Source: Auanema rhodensis | Taxonomy: Eukaryota > Nematoda > Chromadorea > Rhabditida > Rhabditidae | DNA: 64,000 bases | Direction of reading: 5' to 3' | Assembly: GCA_964057225.1 (NCBI GenBank) | Contig: OZ059900.1 | Coordinates: 3,172,501 to 3,236,500, forward strand | The notes under the pieces: generated by a model | Database searches by the model: none | Seen by the model: only the letters and a program-made list of their open reading frames with translations | What the model was told of the DNA's origin: nothing | Made by a program: the position numbers and the translations under genes | Shown here: in pieces, positions 49,801 through 64,000 of the stretch | Position numbering within the stretch: position 1 is the first letter of the stretch | Layout: each line of letters opens with the position of its first letter

Positions 49801-50094
49801 AATCGCTCATATATATGATCAAAAGCATAGTTTTATTGTCTATGACAACAAAAGTCATTAATTAAACACTAATGATGTTTAAATCACTAAATTTCGCTCA
49901 AATAGCATTACTACACTAAGTATGGTCGTTTTTATGCCTTTAACACCATATACTCACCGATTTTTGGTACAAAATCTGTAATACTCGTAAATTTTGATCA
50001 TATTCGTTAAGATTTGAGAATCAAACACACAATACACAAAATCAGTCTATTTTTATGAGCTTGCACTGATATATATTCATTTTGATCAAAAAAG
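43832..50094 (+). repeat. Two tandem copies of a 9-monomer higher-order repeat (period 3124 bp)
   Basis: Positions 43832-46970 match 46956-50094 at an offset of 3124 bp (9 monomers, one of them 348 bp). Inside the first copy is a shorter 4-monomer period: 43316-44788 matches 44704-46176 at 1388 bp. Markers that move together are TTTTGCTCATATTCG, AAGATTCGAAAATC (44111, 45499, 47235, 48623), TTTTTAAAATTTCC and the seven-T monomer (near 46578 and 49702). This is nested higher-order structure, as in satellites that evolve by repeated unequal exchange or conversion. Confidence 0.85.
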
Positions 50095-53000
50095 ATCGAA
50101 AAAAGAAAGAATTTTTGAAATTTCCGAGTTTTGAGTCCAATTTGGCTAAATCGCTCATATATATGATCAAAAGCATAGTTTTATTGTCTATAACAACAAA
50201 AGTCATCAATTAAACGCTAGTGATGTTTTAATACTGAATTTCGCTCAAATAGCATTACTACACTAAGTATGGTCGTTTTTATGCCTTTAACACCATATAC
50301 TCACCGATTTTTGGTACAAAATCTGTAATACTTGTAAATTTTGATCATATTTGTTAAGATTTGAGAATCAAACACACAATACACAAAATCAGTCTATTTT
50401 TATGAGTTTGCACTGATATATATTCATTTTGATCAAAAAAGGTCGAAAATAGAAAGAATTTTGGAAATGTCCGAGTTTTGAGTCCAATTTGGCTAAATCG
50501 CTCATATATATGATCAAAAGCATAGTTTTATTGTCTATAACAACAAAAGTCATCAATTAAACGCTAGTGATGTTTAAATACTGAATTTCGCTCAAATAGC
50601 ATTACTACACTAAGTATGGTCGTTTTTATGCCTTTAACACCATATACTCACCGATTTTTGGTACAAAATCTGTAATACTTGTAAATTTTGATCATATTCG
50701 TTAAGATTCGAAAATCAAACACACAATAAACAAAATCAGTCTATTTTTATGAGTTTGCACTGATATATATTCATTTTGATCAAAAAAGGTCGAAAATAGA
50801 AAGAATTTTTGAATTTTCCGAGTTTTGAGTCTAATTTGGCTAAATCGCTCATATATATGATCAGAAGCATAGTTTTGTTGTCTATGACAACAAAAGTCAT
50901 CAATTAAACGCTAGTGATGTTTAAATACTGATTTTCGCTCAAATAGCATTACTACACTAAGTATGGTCGTTTTTATGCCTTTAACACCATATACTCACCG
51001 ATTTTTGGTACAAAATCTGTAATACTCGTAAATTTTGATCATATTCGTTAAGATTTGAGAATCAAACACACAATACACAAAATCAGTCTATTTTTATGAG
51101 CTTGCACTGATATATATTCATTTTGATCAAAAAAGGTCGAAAATAGAAAGAATTTTTAAAATTTCCGAGTTTTGAGTCCAATTTGGCTAAATCGCTCATA
51201 TATATGATCAAAAGCATAGTTTTATTGTCTATGACAACAAAAGTCATTAATTAAACACTAATGATGTTTAAATCACTAAATTTCGCTCAAATAGCATTAC
51301 TACACTAAGTATGGTCGTTTTTATGCCTTTAACACCATATACTCACCGATTTTTGGTACAAAATCTGTAATACTCGTAAATTTTGATCATATTCGTTAAG
51401 ATTTGAGAATCAAACACACAATACACAAAATCAGTCTATTTTTATGAGCTTGCACTGATATATATTCATTTTGATCAAAAAAGATCGAAAAAAGAAAGAA
51501 TTTTTGAAATTTCCGAGTTTTGAGTCCAATTTGGCTAAATCGCTCATATATATGATCAAAAGCATAGTTTTATTGTCTATAACAACAAAAGTCATCAATT
51601 AAACGCTAGTGATGTTTTAATACTGAATTTCGCTCAAATAGCATTACTACACTAAGTATGGTCGTTTTTATGCCTTTAACACCATATACTCACCGATTTT
51701 TGGTACAAAATCTGTAATACTTGTAAATTTTGATCATATTTGTTAAGATTTGAGAATCAAACACACAATACACAAAATCAGTCTATTTTTATGAGTTTGC
51801 ACTGATATATATTCATTTTGATCAAAAAAGGTCGAAAATAGAAAGAATTTTGGAAATGTCCGAGTTTTGAGTCCAATTTGGCTAAATCGCTCATATATAT
51901 GATCAAAAGCATAGTTTTATTGTCTATAACAACAAAAGTCATCAATTAAACGCTAGTGATGTTTAAATACTGAATTTCGCTCAAATAGCATTACTACACT
52001 AAGTATGGTCGTTTTTATGCCTTTAACACCATATACTCACCGATTTTTGGTACAAAATCTGTAATACTCGTAAATTTTGATCATATTCGTTAAGATTCGA
52101 AAATCAAACACACAATAAACAAAATCAGTCTATTTTTATGAGTTTGCACTGATATATATTCATTTTGATCAAAAAAGGTCGAAAATAGAAAGAATTTTTG
52201 AATTTTCCGAGTTTTGAGTCTAATTTGGCTAAATCGCTCATATATATGATCAGAAGCATAGTTTTGTTGTCTATGACAACAAAAGTCATCAATTAAACGC
52301 TAGTGATGTTTAAATACTGATTTTCGCTCAAATAGCATTACTACACTAAGTATGGTCGTTTTTATGCCTTTAACACCATATACTCACCGATTTTTGGTAC
52401 AAAATCTGTAATACTCGTAAATTTTGATCATATTCGTTAAGATTTGAGAATCAAACACACAATACACAAAATCAGTCTATTTTTATGAGCTTGCACTGAT
52501 ATATATTCATTTTGATCAAAAAAGGTCGAAAATAGAAAGAATTTTTAAAATTTCCGAGTTTTGAGTCCAATTTGGCTAAATCGCTCATATATATGATCAA
52601 AAGCATAGTTTTATTGTCTATAACAACAAAAGTCATCAATTAAACGCTAGTGATGTTTAAATACTGAATTTCGCTCAAATAGCATTACTACACTAAGTAT
52701 GGTCGTTTTTATGCCTTTAACACCATATACTCACCGATTTTTGGTACAAAATCTGTAATACTCGTAAATTTTCATCATATTCGTTAAGATTTGAGAATCA
52801 AACATACAATACACAAAATCAGTCTATTTTTATGAGCTTGCACTGATATATATTCATTTTGATCAAAAAAGGTCGAAAATAGAAAGAATTTTTGAAATTT
52901 CCGAGTTTTGAGTCTAATTTGGCTAAATCGCTCATATATATGATCAGAAGCATAGTTTTATTGTCTATGACAACAAAAGTCATCAATTAAACGCTAGTGA

Positions 53001-56000
53001 TGTTTAAATACTGATTTTCGCTCAAATAGCATTACTACACTAAGTATGGTCGTTTTTATGCCTTTAACACCATATACTCACCGATTTTTGGTACAAAATC
53101 TGTAATACTCGTAAATTTTGATCATATTCGTTAAGATTTGAAAATCAAACACACAATAAACAAAATCAGTCTATTTTTTTGAGTTTGCACTGATATATAT
53201 TCATTTCGATCGAAAAAGGTCAAAAATAGAAAGAATTTTTGAATTTTCCGAGTTTTGAGTCCAATTGGGCTAAATCGCTCATATATATGATCAAAAGCAT
53301 AGTTTTATTGTCTATGACAACAAAAGTCATTAATTAAACACTAATGATGTTTAAATCACTAAATTTCGCTCAAATAGCATTACTACACTAAGTATGGTCG
53401 TTTTTATGCCTTTAACACCATATACTCACCGATTTTTGGTACAAAATCTGTAATACTCGTAAATTTTGATCATATTCGTTAAGATTTGAGAATCAAACAC
53501 ACAATACACAAAATCAGTCTATTTTTATGAGCTTGCACTGATATATATTCATTTCGATCAAAAAAGATCGAAAAAAGAAAGAATTTTTGAAATTTCCGAG
53601 TTTTGAGTCCAATTTGGCTAAATCGCTCATATATATGATCAAAAGCATAGTTTTATTGTCTATAACAACAAAAGTCATCAATTAAACGCTAGTGATGTTT
53701 TAATACTGAATTTCGCTCAAATAGCATTACTACACTAAGTATGGTCGTTTTTATGCCTTTAACACCATATACTCACCGATTTTTGGTACAAAATCTGTAA
53801 TACTTGTAAATTTTGATCATATTTGTTAAGATTTGAGAATCAAACACACAATACACAAAATCAGTCTATTTTTATGAGTTTGCACTGATATATATTCATT
53901 TTGATCAAAAAAGGTCGAAAATAGAAAGAATTTTGGAAATGTCCGAGTTTTGAGTCCAATTTGGCTAAATCGCTCATATATATGATCAAAAGCATAGTTT
54001 TATTGTCTATAACAACAAAAGTCATCAATTAAACGCTAGTGATGTTTAAATACTGAATTTCGCTCAAATAGCATTACTACACTAAGTATGGTCGTTTTTA
54101 TGCCTTTAACACCATATACTCACCGATTTTTGGTACAAAATCTGTAATACTTGTAAATTTTGATCATATTTGTTAAGATTTGAGAATCAAACACACAATA
54201 CACAAAATCAGTCTATTTTTATGAGTTTGCACTGATATATATTCACTTTGATCAAAAAAGGTCGAAAATAGAAAGAATTTTTGAAATTTCCGAGTTTTGA
54301 GTCCAATTTGGCTAAATCGCTCATATATATGATCAAAAGCATAGTTTTATTGTCTATAACAACAAAAGTCATCAATTAAACGCTAGTGATGTTTAAATAC
54401 TGAATTTCGCTCAAATAGCATTACTACACTAAGTATGGTCGTTTTTATGCCTTTAACACCATATACTCACCGATTTTTGGTACAAAATCTGTAATACTCG
54501 TAAATTTTGATCATATTCGTTAAGATTTGAGAATCAAACATACAATACACGAAATCAGTCTATTTTTATGAGCTTGCACTGATATATATTCATTTTGATC
54601 AAAAAAGGTCGAAAATAGAAAGAATTTTTGAAATTTCCGAGTTTTGAGTCTAATTTGGCTAAATCGCTCATATATATGATCAGAAGCATAGTTTTATTGT
54701 CTATGATAACAAAAGTCATCAATTAAACGCTAGTGATGTTTAAATACTGATTTTCGCTCAAATAGCATTACTACACTAAGTATGGTCGTTTTTATGCCTT
54801 TAACACCATATACTCACCGATTATTGGTACAAAATCTGTAATACTCGTAAATTTTGATCATATTCGTTAAGATTTGAAAATCAAACACACAATAAACAAA
54901 ATCAGTCTATTTTTATGAGTTTGCACTGATATATATTCATTTTGATCAAAAAAGGTCGAAAATAGAAAGAATTTTTGAATTTTCCGAGTTTTGAGTCCAA
55001 TTGGGCTAAATCGCTCATATATATGATCAAAAGCATAGTTTTATTGTCTATGACAACAAAAGTCATTAATTAAACACTAATGATGTTTAAATCACTAAAT
55101 TTCGCTCAAATAGCATTACTACACTAAGTATGGTCGTTTTTATGCCTTTAACACCATATACTCACCGATTTTTGGTACAAAATCTGTAATACTCGTAAAT
55201 TTTGATCATATTCGTTAAGATTTGAGAATCAAACACACAATACACAAAATCAGTCTATTTTTATGAGCTTGCACTGATATATATTCATTTTGATCAAAAA
55301 AGGTCGAAAAAAGAAAGAATTTTTGAAATTTCCGAGTTTTGAGTCCAATTGGGCTAAATCGCTCATATATATGATCAAAAGCATAGTTTTATTGTCTATG
55401 ACAACAAAAGTCATTAATTAAACACTAATGATGTTTAAATCACTAAATTTCGCTCAAATAGCATTACTACACTAAGTATGGTCGTTTTTATGCCTCTAAC
55501 ACCATATACTCACCGATTTTTGGTACAAAATCTGTAATACTCGTAAATTTTGATCATATTCGTTAAGATTTGAGAATCAAACACACAATACACAAAATCA
55601 GTCTATTTTTATGAGTTTGCACTGATATATATTCATTTTGATCAAAAAAGGTCGAAAATAGAAAGAATTTTGGAAATGTCCGAGTTTTGAGTCCAATTTG
55701 GCTAAATCGCTCATATATATGATCAAAAGCATAGTTTTATTGTCTATAACAACAAAAGTCATCAATTAAACGCTAGTGATGTTTAAATACTGAATTTCGC
55801 TCAAATAGCATTACTACACTAAGTATGGTCGTTTTTATGCCTTTAACACCATATACTCACCGATTTTTGGTACAAAATCTGTAATACTCGTAAATTTTGA
55901 TCATATTCGTTAAGATTTGAGAATCAAACATACAATACACGAAATCAGTCTATTTTTATGAGCTTGCACTGATATATATTCTTTTTGATCAAAAAAGGTC

Positions 56001-58191
56001 GAAAATAGAAAGAATTTTTGAAATTTCCGAGTTTTGAGTCTAATTTGGCTAAATCGCTCATATATATGATCAGAAGCATAGTTCTATTGTCTATGACAAC
56101 AAAAATCATCAATTAAACGCTAGTGATGTTCAAATACTGATTTTCGCTCAAATAGCATTACTACACTAAGTATGGTCGTTTTTATGCCTTTAACACCATA
56201 TACTCACCGATTTTTGGTACAAAATCTGTAATACTCGTAAATTTTGATCATATTCGTTAAGATTTGAAAATCAAACACACAATAAACAAAATCAGTCTAT
56301 TTTTATGAGTTTGCACTGATATATATTCATTTTGATCAAAAAAGGTCGAAAATAGAAAGAATTTTTGAATTTTCCGAGTTTTGAGTCCAATTGGGCTAAA
56401 TCGCTCATATATATGATCAAAAGCATAGTTTTATTGTCTATGACAACAAAAGTCATTAATTAAACACTAATGATGTTTAAATCACTAAATTTTGCTCAAA
56501 TAGCATTACTACACTAAGTATGGTCGTTTTTATGCCTCTAACACCATATACTCACCGATTTTTGGTACAAAATCTGTAATACTCGTAAATTTTGATCATA
56601 TTCGTTAAGATTTGAGAATCAAACACACAATACACAAAATCAGTCTATTTTTATGAGTTTGCACTGATATATATTCATTTTGATCAAAAAAGGTCGAAAA
56701 TAGAAAGAATTTTTAAAATTTCCGAGTTTTGAGTCCAATTTGGCTAAATCGCTCATATATATGATCAAAAGCATAGTTTTATTGTCTATAACAACAAAAG
56801 TCATCAATTAAACGCTAGTGATGTTTAAATACTGAATTTCGCTCAAATAGCATTACTACACTAAGTATGGTCGTTTTTATGCCTTTAACACCATATACTC
56901 ACCGATTTTTGGTACAAAATCTGTAATACTCGTAAATTTTGATCATATTCGTTAAGATTTGAGAATCAAACACACAATACACAAAATCAGTCTATTTTTA
57001 TGAGCTTGCACTGATATATATTCATTTTGATCAAAAAAGGTCGAAAATAGAAAGAATTTTTAAAATTTCCGAGTTTTGAGTCCAATTTGGCTAAATCGCT
57101 CATATATATGATCAAAAGCATAGTTTTATTGTCTATAACAACAAAAGTCATCAATTAAACGCTAGTGATGTTTAAATACTGAATTTCGCTCAAATAGCAT
57201 TACTACACTAAGTATGGTCGTTTTTATGCCTTTAACACCATATACTCACCGATTTTTGGTACAAAATCTGTAATACTCGTAAATTTTGATCATATTCGTT
57301 AAGATTTGAGAATCGAACATACAATACACGAAATCAGTCTATTTTTATGAGCTTGCACTGATATATATTCTTTTTGATCAAAAAAGGTCGAAAATAGAAA
57401 GAATTTTTGAAATTTCCGAGTTTTGAGTCTAATTTGGCTAAATCGCTCATATATATGATCAAAAGCATAGTTTTATTGTCTATGACAACAAAAGTCATTA
57501 ATTAAACACTAATGATGTTTAAATCACTAAATTTCGCTCAAATAGCATTACTACACTAAGTATGGTCGTTTTTATGCCTCTAACACCATATACTCACCGA
57601 TTTTTGGTACAAAATCTGTAATACTCGTAAATTTTGATCATATTCGTTAAGATTTGAGAATCAAACACACAATACACAAAATCAGTCTATTTTTATGAGT
57701 TTGCACTGATATATATTCATTTTGATCAAAAAAGGTCGAAAATAGAAAGAATTTTTGAAATTTCCGAGTTTTGAGTCTAATTTGGCTAAATCGCTCATAT
57801 ATATGATCAGAAGCATAGTTTTATTGTCTATGACAACAAAAGTCATCAATTAAACGCTAGTGATGTTTTAATACTGAATTTCGCTCAAATAGCATTACTA
57901 CACTAAGTATGGTCGTTTTTATGCCTTTAACACCATATACTCACCGATTTTTGGTACAAAATCTGTAATACTCGTAAATTTTGATCATATTCGTTAAGAT
58001 TTGAAAATCAAACACACAATAAACAAAATCAGTCTATTTTTATGAGTTTGCACTGATATATATTCATTTTGATCAAAAAAGGTCGAAAATAGAAAGAATT
58101 TTTGAAATTTCCGAGTTTTGAGTCCAATTTGGCTAAATCGCTCATATATATGATCAAAAGCATAGTTTTATTGTCTATAACAACAAAAGTT

Positions 58192-60129
58192 ATCAATTAA
58201 ACGCTAGTGATGTTTAAATACTGAATTTCGCTCAAATAGCATTACTACACTAAGTATGGTCGTTTTTATGCCTTTAACACCATATACTCACCGATTTTTG
58301 GTACAAAATCTGTAATACTCGTAAATTTTGATCATATTCGTTAAGATTTGAGAATCAAACATACAATACACGAAATCAGTCTATTTTTATGAGCTTGCAC
58401 TGATATATATTCTTTTTGATCAAAAAAGGTCGAAAATAGAAAGAATTTTTGAAATTTCCGAGTTTTGAGTCTAATTTGGCTAAATCGCTCATATATATGA
58501 TCAGAAGCATAGTTCTATTGTCTATGACAACAAAAATCATCAATTAAACGCTAGTGATGTTCAAATACTGATTTTCGCTCAAATAGCATTACTACACTAA
58601 GTATGGTCGTTTTTATGCCTTTAACACCATATACTCACCGATTTTTGGTACAAAATCTGTAATACTCGTAAATTTTGATCATATTCGTTAAGATTTGAAA
58701 ATCAAACACACAATAAACAAAATCAGTCTATTTTTATGAGTTTGCACTGATATATATTCATTTTGATCAAAAAAGGTCGAAAATAGAAAGAATTTTTGAA
58801 TTTTCCGAGTTTTGAGTCCAATTGGGCTAAATCGCTCATATATATGATCAAAAGCATAGTTTTATTGTCTATGACAACAAAAGTCATTAATTAAACACTA
58901 ATGATGTTTAAATCACTAAATTTTGCTCAAATAGCATTACTACACTAAGTATGGTCGTTTTTATGCCTCTAACACCATATACTCACCGATTTTTGGTACA
59001 AAATCTGTAATACTCGTAAATTTTGATCATATTCGTTAAGATTTGAGAATCAAACACACAATACACAAAATCAGTCTATTTTTATGAGTTTGCACTGATA
59101 TATATTCATTTTGATCAAAAAAGGTCGAAAATAGAAAGAATTTTGGAAATGTCCGAGTTTTGAGTCCAATTTGGCTAAATCGCTCATATATATGATCAAA
59201 AGCATAGTTTTATTGTCTATAACAACAAAAGTCATCAATTAAACGCTAGTGATGTTTAAATACTGAATTTCGCTCAAATAGCATTACTACACTAAGTATG
59301 GTCGTTTTTATGCCTTTAACACCATATACTCACCGATTTTTGGTACAAAATCTGTAATACTCGTAAATTTTGATCATATTCGTTAAGATTTGAGAATCAA
59401 ACATACAATACACGAAATCAGTCTATTTTTATGAGCTTGCACTGATATATATTCTTTTTGATCAAAAAAGGTCGAAAATAGAAAGAATTTTTGAAATTTC
59501 CGAGTTTTGAGTCTAACTTGGCTAAATCGCTCATATATATGATCAGAAGCATAGTTTTGTTGTCTATGACAACAAAAGTCATCAATTAAACGCTAGTGAT
59601 GTTTAAATACTGATTTTCGCTCAAATAGCATTACTACACTAAGTATGGTCGTTTTTATGCCTTTAACACCATATACTCACCGATTTTTGGTACAAAATCT
59701 GTAATACTCGTAAATTTTGATCATATTCGTTAAGATTTGAGAATCAAACACACAATACACAAAATCAGTCTATTTTTATGAGCTTGCACTGATATATATT
59801 CATTTTGATCAAAAAAGGTCGAAAATAGAAAGAATTTTTAAAATTTCCGAGTTTTGAGTCCAATTTGGCTAAATCGCTCATATATATGATCAAAAGCATA
59901 GTTTTATTGTCTATAACAACAAAAGTCATCAATTAAACGCTAGTGATGTTTAAATACTGAATTTCGCTCAAATAGCATTACTACACTAAGTATGGTCGTT
60001 TTTATGCCTTTAACACCATATACTCACCGATTTTTGGTACAAAATCTGTAATACTCGTAAATTTTGATCATATTCGTTAAGATTTGAGAATCAAACATAC
60101 AATACACGAAATCAGTCTATTTTTATGAG
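58192..60129 (+). repeat. Long-range satellite duplication, copy 2
   Basis: Partner of 38056-39993, carrying the same private variant GTCTAACTTGG at 59514 and the same monomer order. It shows that blocks of several monomers have been copied over about 20 kb within the array. Confidence 0.83.
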
Positions 60130-63100
60130 CTTGCACTGATATATATTCTTTTTGATCAAAAAAGGTCGAAAATAGAAAGAATTTTTGAAATTTCCGAGTT
60201 TTGAGTCTAATTTGGCTAAATCGCTCATATATATGATCAGAAGCATAGTTTTGTTGTCTATGACAACAAAAGTCATCAATTAAACGCTAGTGATGTTTAA
60301 ATACTGAATTTCGCTCAAATAGCATTACTACACTAAGTATGGTCGTTTTTATGCCTTTAACACCATATACTCACCGATTTTTGGTACAAAATCTGTAATA
60401 CTCGTAAATTTTGATCATATTCGTTAAGATTTGAAAATCAAACACACAATAAACAAAATCAGTCTATTTTTATGAGTTTGCACTGATATATATTCATTTT
60501 GATCAAAAAAGGTCGAAAATAGAAAGAATTTTGGAAATGTCCGAGTTTTGAGTCCAATTTGGCTAAATCGCTCATATATATGATCAAAAGCATAGTTTTA
60601 TTGTCTATAACAACAAAAGTCATCAATTAAACGCTAGTGATGTTTAAATACTGAATTTCGCTCAAATAGCATTACTACACTAAGTATGGTCGTTTTTATG
60701 CCTTTAACACCATATACTCACCGATTTTTGGTACAAAATCTGTAATACTCGTAAATTTTGATCATATTCGTTAAGATTTGAGAATCAAACATACAATACA
60801 CGAAATCAGTCTATTTTTATGAGCTTGCACTGATATATATTCATTTTGATCAAAAAAGGTCGAAAATAGAAAGAATTTTTAAAATTTCCGAGTTTTGAGT
60901 CCAATTTGGCTAAATCGCTCATATATATGATCAAAAGCATAGTTTTATTGTCTATAACAACAAAAGTCATCAATTAAACGCTAGTGATGTTTAAATACTG
61001 AATTTCGCTCAAATAGCATTACTACACTAAGTATGGTCGTTTTTATGCCTTTAACACCATATACTCACCGATTTTTGGTACAAAATCTGTAATACTCGTA
61101 AATTTTGATCATATTCGTTAAGATTTGAGAATCAAACATACAATACACGAAATCAGTCTATTTTTATGAGCTTGCACTGATATATATTCATTTTGATCAA
61201 AAAAGGTCGAAAATAGAAAGAATTTTTGAAATTTCCGAGTTTTGAGTCTAATTTGGCTAAATCGCTCATATATATGATCAGAAGCATAGTTTTATTGTCT
61301 ATGACAACAAAAGTCATCAATTAAACGCTAGTGATGTTTAAATACTGATTTTCGCTCAAATAGCATTACTACACTAAGTATGGTCGTTTTTATGCCTTTA
61401 ACACCATATACTCACCGATTTTTGGTACAAAATCTGTAATACTCGTAAATTTTGATCATATTCGTTAAGATTTGAAAATCAAACACACAATAAACAAAAT
61501 CAGTCTATTTTTTTGAGTTTGCACTGATATATATTCATTTCGATCGAAAAAGGTCGAAAATAGAAAGAATTTTTGAATTTTCCGAGTTTTGAGTCCAATT
61601 GGGCTAAATCGCTCATATATATGATCAAAAGCATAGTTTTATTGTCTATGACAACAAAAGTCATTAATTAAACACTAATGATGTTTAAATCACTAAATTT
61701 CGCTCAAATAGCATTACTACACTAAGTATGGTCGTTTTTATGCCTTTAACACCATATACTCACCGATTTTTGGTACAAAATCTGTAATACTCGTAAATTT
61801 TGATCATATTCGTTAAGATTTGAGAATCAAACACACAATACACAAAATCAGTCTATTTTTATGAGCTTGCACTGATATATATTCATTTTGATCAAAAAAG
61901 ATCGAAAAAAGAAAGAATTTTTGAAATTTCCGAGTTTTGAGTCCAATTTGGCTAAATCGCTCATATATATGATCAAAAGCATAGTTTTATTGTCTATAAC
62001 AACAAAAGTCATCAATTAAACGCTAGTGATGTTTAAATACTGAATTTCGCTCAAATAGCATTACTACACTAAGTATGGTCGTTTTTATGCCTTTAACACC
62101 ATATACTCACCGATTTTTGGTACAAAATCTGTAATACTCGTAAATTTTGATCATATTCGTTAAGATTTGAGAATCAAACATACAATACACGAAATCAGTC
62201 TATTTTTATGAGCTTGCACTGATATATATTCATTTTGATCAAAAAAGGTCGAAAATAGAAAGAATTTTTGAAATTTCCGAGTTTTGAGTCTAATTTGGCT
62301 AAATCGCTCATATATATGATCAGAAGCATAGTTTTGTTGTCTATGACAACAAAAGTCATCAATTAAACGCTAGTGATGTTTAAATACTGAATTTCGCTCA
62401 AATAGCATTACTACACTAAGTATGGTCGTTTTTATGCCTTTAACACCATATACTCACCGATTTTTGGTACAAAATCTGTAATACTCGTAAATTTTGATCA
62501 TATTCGTTAAGATTTGAAAATCAAACACACAATAAACAAAATCAGTCTATTTTTATGAGTTTGCACTGATATATATTCATTTTGATCAAAAAAGGTCGAA
62601 AATAGAAAGAATTTTTGAATTTTCCGAGTTTTGAGTCCAATTGGGCTAAATCGCTCATATATATGATCAAAAGCATAGTTTTATTGTCTATGACAACAAA
62701 AGTCATTAATTAAACACTAATGATGTTTAAATCACTAAATTTTGCTCAAATAGCATTACTACACTAAGTATGGTCGTTTTTATGCCTCTAACACCATATA
62801 CTCACCGATTTTTGGTACAAAATCTGTAATACTCGTAAATTTTGATCATATTCGTTAAGATTTGAGAATCAAACACACAATACACAAAATCAGTCTATTT
62901 TTATGAGTTTGCACTGATATATATTCATTTTGATCAAAAAAGGTCGAAAATAGAAAGAATTTTGGAAATGTCCGAGTTTTGAGTCCAATTTGGCTAAATC
63001 GCTCATATATATGATCAAAAGCATAGTTTTATTGTCTATAACAACAAAAGTCATCAATTAAACGCTAGTGATGTTTAAATACTGAATTTCGCTCAAATAG

Positions 63101-64000
63101 CATTACTACACTAAGTATGGTCGTTTTTATGCCTTTAACACCATATACTCACCGATTTTTGGTACAAAATCTGTAATACTCGTAAATTTTGATCATATTC
63201 GTTAAGATTTGAGAATCAAACATACAATACACGAAATCAGTCTATTTTTATGAGCTTGCACTGATATATATTCATTTTGATCAAAAAAGGTCGAAAATAG
63301 AAAGAATTTTTAAAATTTCCGAGTTTTGAGTCCAATTTGGCTAAATCGCTCATATATATGATCAAAAGCATAGTTTTATTGTCTATAACAACAAAAGTCA
63401 TCAATTAAACGCTAGTGATGTTTAAATACTGAATTTCGCTCAAATAGCATTACTACACTAAGTATGGTCGTTTTTATGCCTTTAACACCATATACTCACC
63501 GATTTTTGGTACAAAATCTGTAATACTCGTAAATTTTGATCATATTCGTTAAGATTTGAGAATCAAACATACAATACACGAAATCAGTCTATTTTTATGA
63601 GCTTGCACTGATATATATTCATTTTGATCAAAAAAGGTCGAAAATAGAAAGAATTTTTGAAATTTCCGAGTTTTGAGTCTAATTTGGCTAAATCGCTCAT
63701 ATATATGATCAGAAGCATAGTTTTATTGTCTATGACAACAAAAGTCATCAATTAAACGCTAGTGATGTTTAAATACTGATTTTCGCTCAAATAGCATTAC
63801 TACACTAAGTATGGTCGTTTTTATGCCTTTAACACCATATACTCACCGATTTTTGGTACAAAATCTGTAATACTCGTAAATTTTGATCATATTCGTTAAG
63901 ATTTGAAAATCAAACACACAATAAACAAAATCAGTCTATTTTTTTGAGTTTGCACTGATATATATTCATTTCGATCGAAAAAGGTCGAAAATAGAAAGAA

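Larger units (their letters stand above)
32415..64000 (+). repeat. 347-bp tandem satellite array, right block
   Basis: About 91 further monomers in direct orientation, running out of the window. The block mixes 347-bp monomers (joined by TTTAAATACTGAATTT) with 348-bp monomers (joined by TTTAAATCACTAAATTT). Higher-order structure is clearest here: periods of 1388 bp (4 monomers), 2084 bp (6 monomers) and 3124 bp (9 monomers) can each be followed by diagnostic variants. No gene, RNA gene or transposon interrupts it. Confidence 0.96.

Noticed and set aside
1..64000. A CENP-B-box-like motif in the monomer (around ATTCGTTAAGATTTGAGAA)
   Set aside because: It shares only a few bases with the CENP-B box and lacks its core, so I do not claim a binding site.
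1..64000. The satellite monomer as a non-autonomous transposon
   Set aside because: I see no terminal inverted repeats, target duplications or dispersed single copies. The units are strictly head to tail apart from one inverted block.

Overview
The window is eukaryotic repetitive DNA, most likely from a nematode. About 86 percent of it is one AT-rich tandem satellite with a monomer of 347 bp (348 bp in one variant class). It fills 1-18746 (about 54 monomers) and 27904-64000 (about 104 monomers) and runs off both ends, so the whole array is longer than the window. Monomers are very alike but carry diagnostic variants. Variant combinations recur as higher-order repeats with periods of 1388, 2084 and 3124 bp, and as near-identical blocks of 2-4 kb that lie 7.3-20 kb apart.

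The array is broken once by a complete LTR retrotransposon on the minus strand (18747-27903, 9157 bp). It has two 450-bp LTRs in which I see no difference, a 5-bp target duplication (TAAAT) and one unbroken reading frame of 2763 codons. The frame encodes Gag with three zinc knuckles, an aspartic protease, reverse transcriptase, RNase H, integrase with a DUF5641-like tail, a multi-membrane glycoprotein section resembling the phlebovirus Gc (G2) family, and an extra hydrophilic C-terminal domain. This layout is that of env-carrying BEL/Pao elements of the C. elegans Cer7 kind, which is the main reason for suggesting a nematode. The identical LTRs and intact frame point to a very recent insertion that may still be mobile.

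The likely primer for the element is tRNA-Gly(GCC). A 9-nt match to the tRNA 3' end starts at the first base after the 5' LTR. The U5 region also holds 21 nt complementary (19/21) to the 5' end and D-arm of the same tRNA, which would give a bipartite primer-tRNA contact.

The other structural event is an inverted block of satellite (about 30159-32415, 6.5 monomers). It makes fold-back junctions with the direct array on both sides and contains a 24-bp internal deletion. There are no host genes, RNA genes, CRISPR arrays or bacterial-type signals. The short 68-89 codon ORFs in the array are by-products of the repeat.
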